Shown here one piece after another: positions 43,161 through 51,451 of a stretch of 64,000 bases of DNA (position 1 is its first letter; each line of letters starts with the position of its first letter). The position numbers and the translations under genes were made by a program. Source of the stretch: Anaerolineales bacterium (lineage in GTDB: Bacteria; Chloroflexota; Anaerolineae; 4572-78; J111); contig JABTUW010000002.1 of NCBI GenBank assembly GCA_015075185.1, positions 372,001-436,000 of the forward strand. Direction: 5' to 3'. The notes beneath the pieces are model-generated. The model saw only the letters and a list, made by a program, of their open reading frames with translations, was not told the origin of the DNA and did not search any database.

Positions 43161-44105
43161 ATGGGCGCATACGAACTACCTGAACTGCCTCCTCCTGCTT
43201 CTACGGTAGGAGCGATTTACCCAATACTGCAATCAAGCGCCGGCAAAGGTTGGTCCGACCTGTTTGTGGCAAGCTACCGGCTGTCCCCTACACCAGAGAT
43301 ACTCGCTACACCTGAACAACAGTTCACTGTGGCCTCGATCTCTCTTCACCTAAAAGGGGAGCCTGGGGAGTTGCGGGTTGAGTTTGCAGGGCAAAAAGAG
43401 CGAGCGATTTCCTGTCCTGGTTATCTAAGTCTCAAGCCGGCAAATATTCCCACCGCCGCTAGTTGGAATATGACCTCCGTTCTTCTCCACGTCAACCTCA
43501 CCCTCTCGTTGATCGCCACTACCGCCGCCGAAATCAGCAAAACCGACCCCGTGCGGCTGGATCTGATCCCGCATTTCAACTTTCAAGACCCGCTGGTGCA
43601 GCACATCTGCCTGGTCCTGCTGGCCGAGGTCGAGGCGGGTGGGCTGGCCGGCCGCCTCTACGCCGAAGCGCTGGGCCAGGCCCTGGCCCTGCATCTCCTG
43701 CGTAACTATGCCTCAGGCACGGCCACGCGCCCGCTGCCCCGGCACGGCCTGTCGGACAGTCAGCTCCACCGGGTGTTGGATTACGTCAACGACCAGCTTG
43801 ACCAGAGCCTCGGCCTGGCCGAATTGGCCGCCGTGGCCGGCTTCAGCCCGGCTCACTTTGCCCGCCAGTTCAAGCAGGCCACCGGGCTGGCCCCGCACCA
43901 ATATCTGATCCACCGCCGGGTCGAGCGGGCCAGGGGGCTGTTGGAAACCGGCCTGCTCACCGTCACCGAGGTGGCCCACCAGGTTGGTTTTACCGACCAG
44001 AGCCATCTTGATCGCCACTTTAAACACCTCCTGGGCGTTCCACCCAGCACGATTTTGCAATCCAGCAAGAACGTACATGCTTTGCGCAAGAACGTTCAAG
44101 GCTGA
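43161..44105 (+). CDS. AraC-family transcriptional regulator
   Basis: 314 residues from ATG with AGAAAGG 8 nt upstream (a TTG two codons earlier is less well placed). The N-terminal ~200 residues are a beta-rich sensing domain. The C-terminal AraC domain has both HTH units: QSLGLAELAAVAGFSPAHFARQFKQATG and LTVTEVAHQVGFTDQSHLDRHFKHLLGVPPS. The ligand is unknown. It lies upstream of the ThiF-HPS-PHI operon and may control it. Confidence 0.93.
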   Translation: MGAYELPELPPPASTVGAIYPILQSSAGKGWSDLFVASYRLSPTPEILATPEQQFTVASISLHLKGEPGELRVEFAGQKERAISCPGYLSLKPANIPTAASWNMTSVLLHVNLTLSLIATTAAEISKTDPVRLDLIPHFNFQDPLVQHICLVLLAEVEAGGLAGRLYAEALGQALALHLLRNYASGTATRPLPRHGLSDSQLHRVLDYVNDQLDQSLGLAELAAVAGFSPAHFARQFKQATGLAPHQYLIHRRVERARGLLETGLLTVTEVAHQVGFTDQSHLDRHFKHLLGVPPSTILQSSKNVHALRKNVQG

Positions 44106-44151
44106 CTCCTGCCAACTTTCCTACAATAAAGTTAAAACAAAAGTTACTGCT

Positions 44152-44256
44152 CAGGTTACGCAGAGCTTCACGGAGAAGACGCAGAGAAACACAGAGAAAA
44201 ACTAGAAATTTCTCTCCGTGTATCTTTGTGCGGCCTCTGCGTATCTCTGTGACCTG
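44152..44256. repeat. Dispersed CGCAGAG palindromic element, copy 1 (long form)
   Basis: Arms CAGGTTACGCAGAG and CTCTGTGACCTG with many nested GACGCAGAGA / CTCTGCGT matches. It belongs with the ~66-nt elements at 49154, 60161 and 62554. Confidence 0.75.
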
Positions 44257-44298
44257 TGCAGTTGCACAAAATTGGATCATCTGGGGTTAGGGATACCG

Positions 44299-45042
44299 AT
44301 GCTCGGCTTGGACAGCCTGACGGATAACGACAAAACACGCTACAACCGGCAGATCATGCTCTGGGGCGAAGCGGCGCAGCGGCGGCTCAAAGCGGCGTCG
44401 GTATTTGTGGCCGGGGCGGGCGGGCTGGGCTGCCCGGTCTCGACCTACCTGGCCGTGGCCGGGGTGGGTCAATTGACCCTTTGTGACGGCGATAACCTGG
44501 AGCTGTCCAACCTTAACCGGCAAACCCTCCACCCCGACCAGCGGCTGGGCCAGGCCAAGGCGGTGTCGGCCGGGCTGAGTCTCCGGGCATTGAACCCGGC
44601 CATCAAAATTGTGACCTATGCCGAGCGGCTTGACGCGGGCAACATTGACCGAATCGTCGGCCGGCCGGATATTGTCGTCGGCTGTTTTGACGATTTTGCC
44701 GCCAAGTACCTGTTGAATGACTACTGCCTCAAGCGCCAGATTCCCCTCGTTCACGGCGGCGTGTGGGGCACGGTCGGCCAGGTTGCCTTTTTCCAGCCCC
44801 CGGAAACGGCCTGTCTCCAGTGTCTTTTCCCGGAACCCCTGCCCGATGAAACCCTGCCGGCCCTCGGCGTCACCACCGGGCTGGCCGGCTGTATCCAGGC
44901 CATGGAGGCCCTGAAATTTCTCAGCGGCATTGGCGCAACCCTGACCGGGCGGCTGCTCACCTTTGACGCCGAAGAGATGTTCTTTTTTACCAGCGACATC
45001 GAGCGCAGGCCGGCCTGTCCGGCTTGTGGCGGGCATAGTTGA
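44299..45042 (+). CDS. ThiF/MoeB/HesA-family E1-like adenylyltransferase
   Basis: 247 residues. RYNRQIMLWGEAAQRRLKAA, nucleotide-binding GAGGLGCPVSTYLA, DGDNLELSNLNRQ and zinc pairs CLQCLF and CPACGG. These enzymes adenylate the C-terminal Gly-Gly of ubiquitin-like sulfur carriers (ThiS, MoaD). The gene is 15 nt before HPS and starts a four-gene operon ending in a radical SAM protein. No ThiS/MoaD partner is adjacent. Confidence 0.92.
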   Translation: MLGLDSLTDNDKTRYNRQIMLWGEAAQRRLKAASVFVAGAGGLGCPVSTYLAVAGVGQLTLCDGDNLELSNLNRQTLHPDQRLGQAKAVSAGLSLRALNPAIKIVTYAERLDAGNIDRIVGRPDIVVGCFDDFAAKYLLNDYCLKRQIPLVHGGVWGTVGQVAFFQPPETACLQCLFPEPLPDETLPALGVTTGLAGCIQAMEALKFLSGIGATLTGRLLTFDAEEMFFFTSDIERRPACPACGGHS

Positions 45043-45057
45043 TAAAGGACAAGGCGT

Positions 45058-45867
45058 ATGAAACTACAACTGGCTTTGGATGTATTGCAAGTAGAAGAAG
45101 CCAAAACGGTGCTGGCCGAAGTGGCAGATGTGGTGGACATCATCGAAATCGGCACGCCGCTGTTAGCCCAGGCCGGGTTACAGGCTGTCAGCGAGATAAA
45201 AGAGATTTACCCCGAGGTTGAGGTTCTGGCCGACTTAAAAATTATTGACGCCGGGAAGCTGTCCGCGCAAATCGCTTTTGAGGCCGGGGCCGACTTGGTC
45301 ACCGTGCTGGGTTTGGCCGACGACGTAACGATTCAGGCCGTTTTGGGCCAGGCCCGTCAATATGAGAAGCAAGTGGTCGTGGACCTGATTGCCGCAGCCG
45401 ATGTCCAGCACCGCGCCCGCGCTCTTGACGCGCTGGGCGTTGATTATATCTGCGTTCATACCGGCCTGGATCGGCAGGGTCAGGGCGGGCATCCCCTGGA
45501 AGAGCTGCAGCTTGTCCGGGCGGTTCCGCTCCAAACGGCCAAGCTGGCGGTGGCCGGGGGCATCAAGCCTGGCACTTTGCCCCAAGTTGTGGCTCATCAA
45601 CCCGACATCGTCATCGTGGGCGGCTACATCACCGGCCACCCTGACCAAAGAAAAGCGGCCCTGGCCATAAAACAAGGCATGAATGGGCGGCAGCCGGCCA
45701 AAACGCTGAGTCAATGGCTCAGCGAGTTATTCATGGTTCCCTGGCTGGGGCGCTGGGTCACAGCCGTCGCCAGATTAGGAGAAAACGGTGAACCTGCAAA
45801 CCTACACCGGCCAGATTTTGGCCGAACTGCAAACAACGCTGTCGCAGATATCCGGCGAGCAGGCTAA
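45058..45867 (+). CDS. hxlA: 3-hexulose-6-phosphate synthase, with unusual C-terminal extension
   Basis: 269 residues against ~210 in typical enzymes. OMPDC-superfamily motifs: LALDVLQVEEA, DIIEIGTPLL, LADLKIIDAG (DxKxxD), YICVHTGLD, LAVAGGIKPGT, VIVGGYITG. It condenses formaldehyde with ribulose 5-phosphate (or the reverse). The last ~27 residues are read from the start of the isomerase gene in another frame, an 80-nt overlap; the ancestral stop was probably lost by mutation or frameshift near 45780. SD AAGGA. Confidence 0.9.
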   Translation: MKLQLALDVLQVEEAKTVLAEVADVVDIIEIGTPLLAQAGLQAVSEIKEIYPEVEVLADLKIIDAGKLSAQIAFEAGADLVTVLGLADDVTIQAVLGQARQYEKQVVVDLIAAADVQHRARALDALGVDYICVHTGLDRQGQGGHPLEELQLVRAVPLQTAKLAVAGGIKPGTLPQVVAHQPDIVIVGGYITGHPDQRKAALAIKQGMNGRQPAKTLSQWLSELFMVPWLGRWVTAVARLGENGEPANLHRPDFGRTANNAVADIRRAG

Positions 45868-46348
45868 TCAACTGGTCGAAGCCATAACCACCACCCCCAG
45901 AATCTTTGTCGCCGGGGCTGGCCGGTCGGGCCTGGCAATGAAAGGCTTTGCCATGCGGCTGATGCACCTGGGCTTTCCGGTGTACGTGGTGGGAGAGACT
46001 ATTACCCCCGGTATCTCCGGCGGCGATTTGCTGTTGATCGGTTCAGGCTCCGGTTCGACCGGCAGCCTGGGGGCGATGGCCAACCGCGCCCGGGCCACTG
46101 GCGCGAGGATTGTCCTCATCAGTACCCGGGCCGATTCGCCCATTGGCCAGGTGGCCGATATCGTGTTGACCATCCCGGCCTCGACCCCGAAGGCCGGCAG
46201 TTCCCCTAATCCTCAGTCTATCCAGCCGATGGCTTCATTATTTGAGCAAAGCCTGTCGTTAACCCTGGATGCGTTGATTCTGATGTTAATGTCTGAACTT
46301 AAGGTAGACTCTGAGGTGATGTTTAGCAAGCATGCCAATTTAGAGTAG
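45788..46348 (+). CDS. hxlB: 6-phospho-3-hexuloisomerase
   Basis: 186 residues from GTG, 7 nt after AGGAG. SIS-domain motifs VAGAGRSGLAMKGFAMRLMHLGFPVYVVGE, LLLIGSGSGSTGSL and PIGQVADIVLTIPA. Turns hexulose 6-phosphate into fructose 6-phosphate, so with HPS it forms the ribulose-monophosphate shunt, used for formaldehyde fixation or pentose supply. Confidence 0.94.
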   Translation: MNLQTYTGQILAELQTTLSQISGEQANQLVEAITTTPRIFVAGAGRSGLAMKGFAMRLMHLGFPVYVVGETITPGISGGDLLLIGSGSGSTGSLGAMANRARATGARIVLISTRADSPIGQVADIVLTIPASTPKAGSSPNPQSIQPMASLFEQSLSLTLDALILMLMSELKVDSEVMFSKHANLE

Positions 46349-46373
46349 ATCACCACGAATCCAGAGGATTCTG

Positions 46374-47375
46374 ATGCCAACTTTTATCTCAGCGCTTCAC
46401 GGTTTGATGACCATTACTCCCGGATTATGGAACCTTGTTCGAGGAAATCCGTTTCTCTTTAGTATCAACGTGTCCAACGTGTGTCCGATAAATTGTGATT
46501 GTTACTGGCGGATTGGCGGAGAGGAAGCTAAAGGCAAAGAATATCAACTGGCCGAAGAGGAAATGACAGCCTATTTCTATGAAATGAAGGCGCGCGGCTT
46601 TATCTGTGTTTTCATGATTGGCGGTGAGCCGTACACCCGCCCTGCTTTGCTTGAGAAGCTGGCCGGGATTCTTCCTTTAAGCGTGGTGGTGACCTCTGGC
46701 ACCACACCCTTGCGCCACCTTAAGGATACGATCCATCATATCTCCATTGATGGTGCGGATGCAGAAACTCACAATCGCGTACGCAAGAGTGTGGGTCTGT
46801 ATGAACGGATTATTAAGAATGTGACCAGAGCCCGCCAGTCATTCTCCCCATTTTCGGTTTATCTCCACGTCGTTCTCAATTGCCTCAATTACCGCCAAAT
46901 TGGCGATATCTTAAGGGTCTGGTTTGAGAATGGGCTGGCTGACGGCATTTCGGTCAGCACCATGACCCCTATTGGCGAAGCCGACCGAGATATGCGGCTC
47001 ACGGCGGAACAACGATATTGGATCGTGGATACCTTACATCAATTAAAGCAGGAGTATCAGGGCTTTCTGACGAACACTGAGATTATGATTGAGATGTTGC
47101 GACCAGATTTTACCCAACATTTGACTCCTGAGAATTGTAAAAGCGCCCGGCATTTTTGGGCGTTTGATGCGGCGGGTCAACGGATTCAGCAGTGTATCTT
47201 TGGCCCAAAGGCCGATTGCTCTCAATGCGGTTGTTATATGACGACTCTGGCCGAGAGTTTAACCACGCCAAGCGGAATTATTTCGAATGTCCAGTCCGGT
47301 ATTTACTGGGCTAAAGAATCCAGAGCGCCGGTTTACCGGAGGCGTCACATGCCTGCCGCACCCCATCAAGAATGA
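46374..47375 (+). CDS. Radical SAM-like protein with CX3CXC motif and C-terminal Cys cluster
   Basis: 333 residues. INVSNVCPINCDCYWRIGG places Cys37, Cys41 and Cys43: one residue short of the classical CX3CX2C (usual NCDGCYW). MIGGEPYTRP is the GGE motif binding the SAM amino group. C-terminal C-x8-C-x2-C-x-C (CIFGPKADCSQCGC) with an earlier ENCKSARHF suggests an auxiliary Fe-S cluster as in SPASM/Twitch proteins. It follows PHI by 25 nt. Product unknown; co-operonic with a ThiF-like enzyme, so cofactor or peptide modification is a guess. Confidence 0.8.
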   Translation: MPTFISALHGLMTITPGLWNLVRGNPFLFSINVSNVCPINCDCYWRIGGEEAKGKEYQLAEEEMTAYFYEMKARGFICVFMIGGEPYTRPALLEKLAGILPLSVVVTSGTTPLRHLKDTIHHISIDGADAETHNRVRKSVGLYERIIKNVTRARQSFSPFSVYLHVVLNCLNYRQIGDILRVWFENGLADGISVSTMTPIGEADRDMRLTAEQRYWIVDTLHQLKQEYQGFLTNTEIMIEMLRPDFTQHLTPENCKSARHFWAFDAAGQRIQQCIFGPKADCSQCGCYMTTLAESLTTPSGIISNVQSGIYWAKESRAPVYRRRHMPAAPHQE

Positions 47376-47491
47376 AAAGTGATCAGTGAACAATCATCAG
47401 TTACCAGTTCAACTATTCTGAAAAATGATTTGCTTCGCACTCTCTCAGCTGATGGAAACAAGCAAATAGAAATTATTCACTCGAAGAAGAT

Positions 47492-47524
47492 AGACCTCGC
47501 AGGTTTTGAAAACCTGTGAGGTCT
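47492..47524. repeat. 33-bp palindromic repeat, copy 2
   Basis: AGACCTCGCAGGTTTT-G-AAAACCTGTGAGGTCT, one mismatch between arms; same family as 2214-2246. Lies between the radical SAM gene and the DMT transporter. Confidence 0.85.
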
Positions 47525-47586
47525 GCCTAAAATCTGGGGCAGCCTCCGTCATCAACGTTTAATCGCTTCCCTCGTCCATCTTGTGC

Positions 47587-47592
47587 TATAAT
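47587..47592 (+). promoter_or_regulatory. -10 element of the DMT-transporter gene
   Basis: TATAAT preceded by TGTGC, an extended-like -10 without a good -35. It overlaps the first in-frame ATG at 47591, which argues for the downstream GTG start. Confidence 0.55.
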
Positions 47593-47638
47593 GGAGTTCG
47601 ACTCAAATGAGATCAACTCACTGCACAAAGGACAACTC

Positions 47639-48586
47639 GTGGACAAAAAGCTCACCCTTTCTGCCCTGCAACCCACCCAACTCCTCACCACCCTGTTTGA
47701 CCAACCCTATCTTTTATTAATCCTGGCGACATTGTTTTGGTCGGGCAACTTTGTCCTGGGCCGGGCGGTGCGAGCTGATGTGCCGCCCATCGGGCTGGCC
47801 TTCTGGCGCTGGTGCGGCGGGTCTATCCTGGTGATGGGCTTTGCCTGGCCCTACCTCAAGCGCGATTGGGAGCTGATCCGGCAGCATTGGAAAATAGTCC
47901 TGCTGCTGTCAATTCTGGGGGTAGCCTCGTTTAATACACTGGTTTATACCGGCCTGCAATTTACCACGGCCATCAACGCCCTGCTGATGCAGTCCGCCAT
48001 GCCGGTGCTGATCGTTTTGATGTCATATCTGTTCTTCCGTGAAACCGTCCGAGCCATTCAGGGGGTGGGTATTCTGCTTTCGCTAATCGGGGTATTGACT
48101 ATTGTCGGCCAGGGCCGCTTAGAGGTGCTCACCTCCCTCTCGCTCAACCTGGGCGACCTGTTAGTTTTTATTGCCGTCGCCCTATATGCCGCTTATTCGG
48201 CTTTGCTGCGCCGACGCCCGCCAGTACACCCGCTCAGTTTTATCGCGGCGACCTTTATCGCTGGCACAGTAATCTTGTTACCATTTTATCTGTGGGAAAA
48301 CGCGACAGGCCAAGTGATGTCTGTTGATGGGGTGACGCTGCTCACGGTTGGCTACGTGGCTATCTTTCCCTCTATTTTGGCCTATCTCTTCTATAATCGG
48401 GGGGTCGAATTGGCCGGAGCAAATCGAGCGGGTCTATTTGTCCACCTGATGCCTGTTTTTGGCAGCATTATGGCCATTTTGTTCCTGGGTGAACGTTTTG
48501 GCTGGTTTCATGGCGTCGGCATTTTGCTGATTCTGGGGGGTATTCTTCTGGCCACCCGCCCCCAACCGCAGCCAAGAAAAGAATAA
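47639..48586 (+). CDS. EamA/DMT-superfamily transporter
   Basis: 315 residues from GTG after AAAGGA. Ten membrane helices in two EamA halves: LFWSGNFVLGRAVRADVPPIGLAFWRW ... and LGDLLVFIAVALYAAYSALLRR .... Likely exporter of amino acids or metabolites. The -10 hexamer at 47587 makes the earlier ATG at 47591 impossible as a normal start. Confidence 0.9.
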   Translation: MDKKLTLSALQPTQLLTTLFDQPYLLLILATLFWSGNFVLGRAVRADVPPIGLAFWRWCGGSILVMGFAWPYLKRDWELIRQHWKIVLLLSILGVASFNTLVYTGLQFTTAINALLMQSAMPVLIVLMSYLFFRETVRAIQGVGILLSLIGVLTIVGQGRLEVLTSLSLNLGDLLVFIAVALYAAYSALLRRRPPVHPLSFIAATFIAGTVILLPFYLWENATGQVMSVDGVTLLTVGYVAIFPSILAYLFYNRGVELAGANRAGLFVHLMPVFGSIMAILFLGERFGWFHGVGILLILGGILLATRPQPQPRKE

Positions 48587-48627
48587 AAGGCGATGACCGG
48601 ACACACATATCTGAAGGAAGGTGTTTG

Positions 48628-49116
48628 ATGATCTTTCACATTCGCCCGGCCCAACTTAACGATGCCGCTGCCCTGGCCGATCTCCTGACCGGCCTCGGCT
48701 GGTTTCAGCACTACTTCGGCGACGCTCCTGCAGAGGTTATTCAGGAGCGAGTCCGGCAAAAGCTATCCCTCAATCTGACCGACAAGAGCCACTCGATTTA
48801 CGTGGCCGAGTCCTCGGAAAGCCGAATTGCCGGTTATGCGGCGGTTCACTGGCTGCCCTACCTCTTCCTGCCCGGCCCGGAAGGCTTTGTCTCCGAATTA
48901 TTTGTGCAGGAATCCGCTCGCGGGCAGGGTTTGGGGGGCCGGCTGCTGGCAGCAGTGAAGGCAGAAGCCATCGAGCGGGGCTGCTCCCGTTTATCCTTGA
49001 TTAATATGCGCAGCCGGGAATCGTATCAGCGCGGCTTTTACGGGCAGCACGGCTGGGAAGAACGGCCTGAGGCAGCTAATTTTATCCTGCGCCTGCCCCA
49101 GGCAAGTCAGAAATAA
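48628..49116 (+). CDS. GNAT-family N-acetyltransferase
   Basis: 162 residues from ATG 7 nt after GAAGGAAG. IRPAQLNDAAALADLLTGLGW at the start, acetyl-CoA loop SARGQGLGGRLLAAV, and YQRGFYGQHGWEERP at the end. Substrate unknown. Confidence 0.9.
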   Translation: MIFHIRPAQLNDAAALADLLTGLGWFQHYFGDAPAEVIQERVRQKLSLNLTDKSHSIYVAESSESRIAGYAAVHWLPYLFLPGPEGFVSELFVQESARGQGLGGRLLAAVKAEAIERGCSRLSLINMRSRESYQRGFYGQHGWEERPEAANFILRLPQASQK

Positions 49117-49153
49117 ATAAAACAACTCAAGTTGCCACCATAGGCTGATTTTT

Positions 49154-49219
49154 ACCGCAGAGACGCTGAGAGCGCAGAGGTAAAATAGAAAAACTCTGCG
49201 TCCTCTGTGTCTCTGCGGT
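49154..49219. repeat. Dispersed CGCAGAG palindromic element, copy 2
   Basis: 66 nt: ACCGCAGAGACGC...GCAGAGG and CTCTGCG...GTCTCTGCGGT around an A/T-rich loop. Between two convergent genes. Confidence 0.85.
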
Positions 49220-49264
49220 GAATCTGGGGTTAATGGTAACGGGGTAGCAACTTGGGTTAAAATA

Positions 49265-49747
49265 TTAGGTCAACGCTTCAAAAGCCACTTTGGCGGCTCG
49301 CGCTCCCTCGGTACCCGGCGAAGGCCCGTGCAGCGCCTGCAACACGGGCGCGGCCTCCGGCGGAAGCTTCTCATTTTTGGCCAGGATTTTGAGTACGTGA
49401 TCCGCCCCTTCACGGACCCGCACCGATCCCCCGTGCTCCATCAGGGCTTCGAGGAGCGGGGGCAGTCCGGCCCGTTCCGCCCGGATAAGGCCCTCGGCGG
49501 CCATCCAGCGAATGCCGGGGTCATTGTCCTCCAACGCCTTGACCAGGGCGGGCGCAGCCCTGGGATCACCGATTTCGCTCAGAGCCTTGGCCGCCTCCCA
49601 GCGCACGTGCGTCCGTTTGTCTGGCAACAACTCAATCAGGTAAGGCACAGCCGGTGGGCCGATTTCCACCAGTTCATCACGGGCGCGCTTGCGAGCCAGG
49701 CCATCCTTGCCGGTTAAAGTGGTTATCAAATCACGGATCTCACTCAT
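49265..49747 (-). CDS. HEAT-repeat (PBS lyase-type) protein
   Basis: 160 residues made of about four HEAT units (VPYLIELLPDKRTHVRWEAAKALSEIGDPRAAPALVKALEDNDPGIRWMAAEGLI). Scaffold-type fold, no catalytic signature. AAAGGAG lies before the ATG. Confidence 0.9.
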   Translation of the reverse strand: MSEIRDLITTLTGKDGLARKRARDELVEIGPPAVPYLIELLPDKRTHVRWEAAKALSEIGDPRAAPALVKALEDNDPGIRWMAAEGLIRAERAGLPPLLEALMEHGGSVRVREGADHVLKILAKNEKLPPEAAPVLQALHGPSPGTEGARAAKVAFEALT

Positions 49748-49960
49748 CGTTTTCTCCTTTCTGGTTCCTTATTTCAAAATAGGCGACGATTCCCGTTTAG
49801 AAAACCACTCCCTCTAAGAAAATAGTAGACAGTAGACAGGGAATTAATGGACTCTGCTACTTTGCTACCTGCTACCTCTTCATAATCGGTGGCGTGCCGT
49901 TGGCTCGTGAACACTCCTTTTAATAGGGTAGCATAAACCCCTTAGAGCGCCAAAATGAAG
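49748..49960. other. Gene-free stretch with simple repeats
   Basis: Contains AGTAGACAGTAGACAG and GCTACTTTGCTACCTGCTACC tracts (49823-49877), related to the simple-repeat family at 41475. No gene seen. Confidence 0.5.
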
Positions 49961-51331
49961 TTAAGGCGTTTTGGTCAGCCAGACATTGACGCTGCCAAGA
50001 GCAAAAATCGCTCCGTCCGCCGGCCTGAGATCGTAGACCTCAACCCGGCCCGGCCCGTCCTCGGCCACGTTAAACTGCACAAAACCGTCAAAGGCATTGA
50101 CTTGCCCGGCTTCGCCCACCACCTGGAAGACGCCCTGGCTAAGCTGCTGCCCGGCGGCGTCAAAAATGCGATAGTTCAGATTGCTCTCATAGGGCTTGTT
50201 GCTGGTTTTACCTCGCACCTCTACCGGACTGCTGATGCTGGCGTAGGGCGCGGGGTCGTCAATCGTCACCGTGTAGCCGTCGGGATCGGCCAATAGCTGC
50301 ACCGCGACGCTGTCTATGGCAATAATAGTCCCATCGGCGCTGCTTAGTTCGGCTACCTCAATTGTGCCGGGACCATCGGCAGCGACCTGGTAAGTGGCGG
50401 GGATGGCAAAGGTAGCCGACCCGCCCAGCCGGCCCACCACTTCAAACGGCGCCCGGCCAACCTGATTACCGCTGGCGTCCAGTACCCGATAAACCAGGCT
50501 ACCCCGGAAGGGATACTGGCTGGTCGCGCCGCGCAGCTCGAAGGGGAGGGTCAGAGTTGCTCCCGGCTGTGGCGAGGCAATGGTAATGACCTGCTGGGCT
50601 GCCAGCGGGTCGGTAATCTCCAGGTTTTCCAGGACGGTGCGCACAATTGTCTCGGCCTGGGAGCTTTCCGAGAAAATGCTGACCTGATAGATGACCTTTT
50701 CGGCCACCGTCGCCGCCGCCACCGAGGCTTTGCCGCCGTCGTCGCGGGTATAAATGGCCCAGGACCGGCCGCCCAGTTCGTCGGTGATGAGCTGCCCGCC
50801 CAAATACTGGCTGGTCAACGACTCCAACGGCACTCCCAAACTTCGCGCCACGCCGACCAGCGGCTCATTCCCCGGCACAGTGGTAAAGTTGACCAGGCTG
50901 AACAGGCCGGCGCTCCAGGCGTGGGCAAATAGGGGATCGGCGCTCTTCACCGCCGGCCAATTCTGGGGGACCACGGCCCGCACGCCCAATGCTTCAATTT
51001 CCACCGGCGTGAATGACAAATTACCCGCAGTGATAATGTTCTCCCCTTGTAAGCCGGGAATCCACAATTTTTGCCCTACTTCAATTAAATCAGGGTTGGC
51101 AATAGCGGCAAACGTGTTATCTTCGCCGGCTTTCGCATTGGTCGCCTCGATAATGGTCGGGTAGGCTGCGGCGTCGCCAAAATATTTCTCGGCAATTTTG
51201 CTGAGCCAGTCCCCGGCCTGAACGGTATATTCCGCCCCACTAACGTCCTGGGCGCGGGTCAGGCTGGCGGTCAAGAGCATCAGCCCGCCGAGTAACACCA
51301 GTGTTTGCAGTATGGTTGATATTTTGACCAT
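49961..51331 (-). CDS. Secreted LysM protein with two Gmad2 immunoglobulin-like domains
   Basis: 456 residues. Sec signal peptide (ILQTLVLLGGLMLLTASLTRAQ). LysM at ~33-95: YTVQAGDWLSKIAEKYFGD ... PDLIEVGQKLWIPG. Middle ~110-240 resembles a PsbP/SpoIID-accessory-like alpha/beta domain. Then two tandem Gmad2 repeats: ISPQPGATLTLPFELRG-type and PAPYASISSPVEVRGKTS. Probably binds peptidoglycan and presents the Ig-like domains outside the membrane. Confidence 0.85.
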   Translation of the reverse strand: MVKISTILQTLVLLGGLMLLTASLTRAQDVSGAEYTVQAGDWLSKIAEKYFGDAAAYPTIIEATNAKAGEDNTFAAIANPDLIEVGQKLWIPGLQGENIITAGNLSFTPVEIEALGVRAVVPQNWPAVKSADPLFAHAWSAGLFSLVNFTTVPGNEPLVGVARSLGVPLESLTSQYLGGQLITDELGGRSWAIYTRDDGGKASVAAATVAEKVIYQVSIFSESSQAETIVRTVLENLEITDPLAAQQVITIASPQPGATLTLPFELRGATSQYPFRGSLVYRVLDASGNQVGRAPFEVVGRLGGSATFAIPATYQVAADGPGTIEVAELSSADGTIIAIDSVAVQLLADPDGYTVTIDDPAPYASISSPVEVRGKTSNKPYESNLNYRIFDAAGQQLSQGVFQVVGEAGQVNAFDGFVQFNVAEDGPGRVEVYDLRPADGAIFALGSVNVWLTKTP

Positions 51332-51413
51332 GATCCCATCTTCTTTAGCTTATAAAATTTGAATGTCCAAAGCCATTATAGCCCGTCTTTAATTTTAAGC
51401 CATTTTGTTGGCA

Positions 51414-51442
51414 TTGTCAGCCCGCTCGGGATATGCTACAAT
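51414..51442 (+). promoter_or_regulatory. Sigma-70-like promoter of the sensor kinase
   Basis: TTGTCA (51414-51419), 17-nt spacer, TACAAT (51437-51442). The expected RNA start (~51449) is only 3 nt before the likely ATG, so the message is nearly leaderless. Confidence 0.7.
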
Positions 51443-51451
51443 GTAAGGGTT

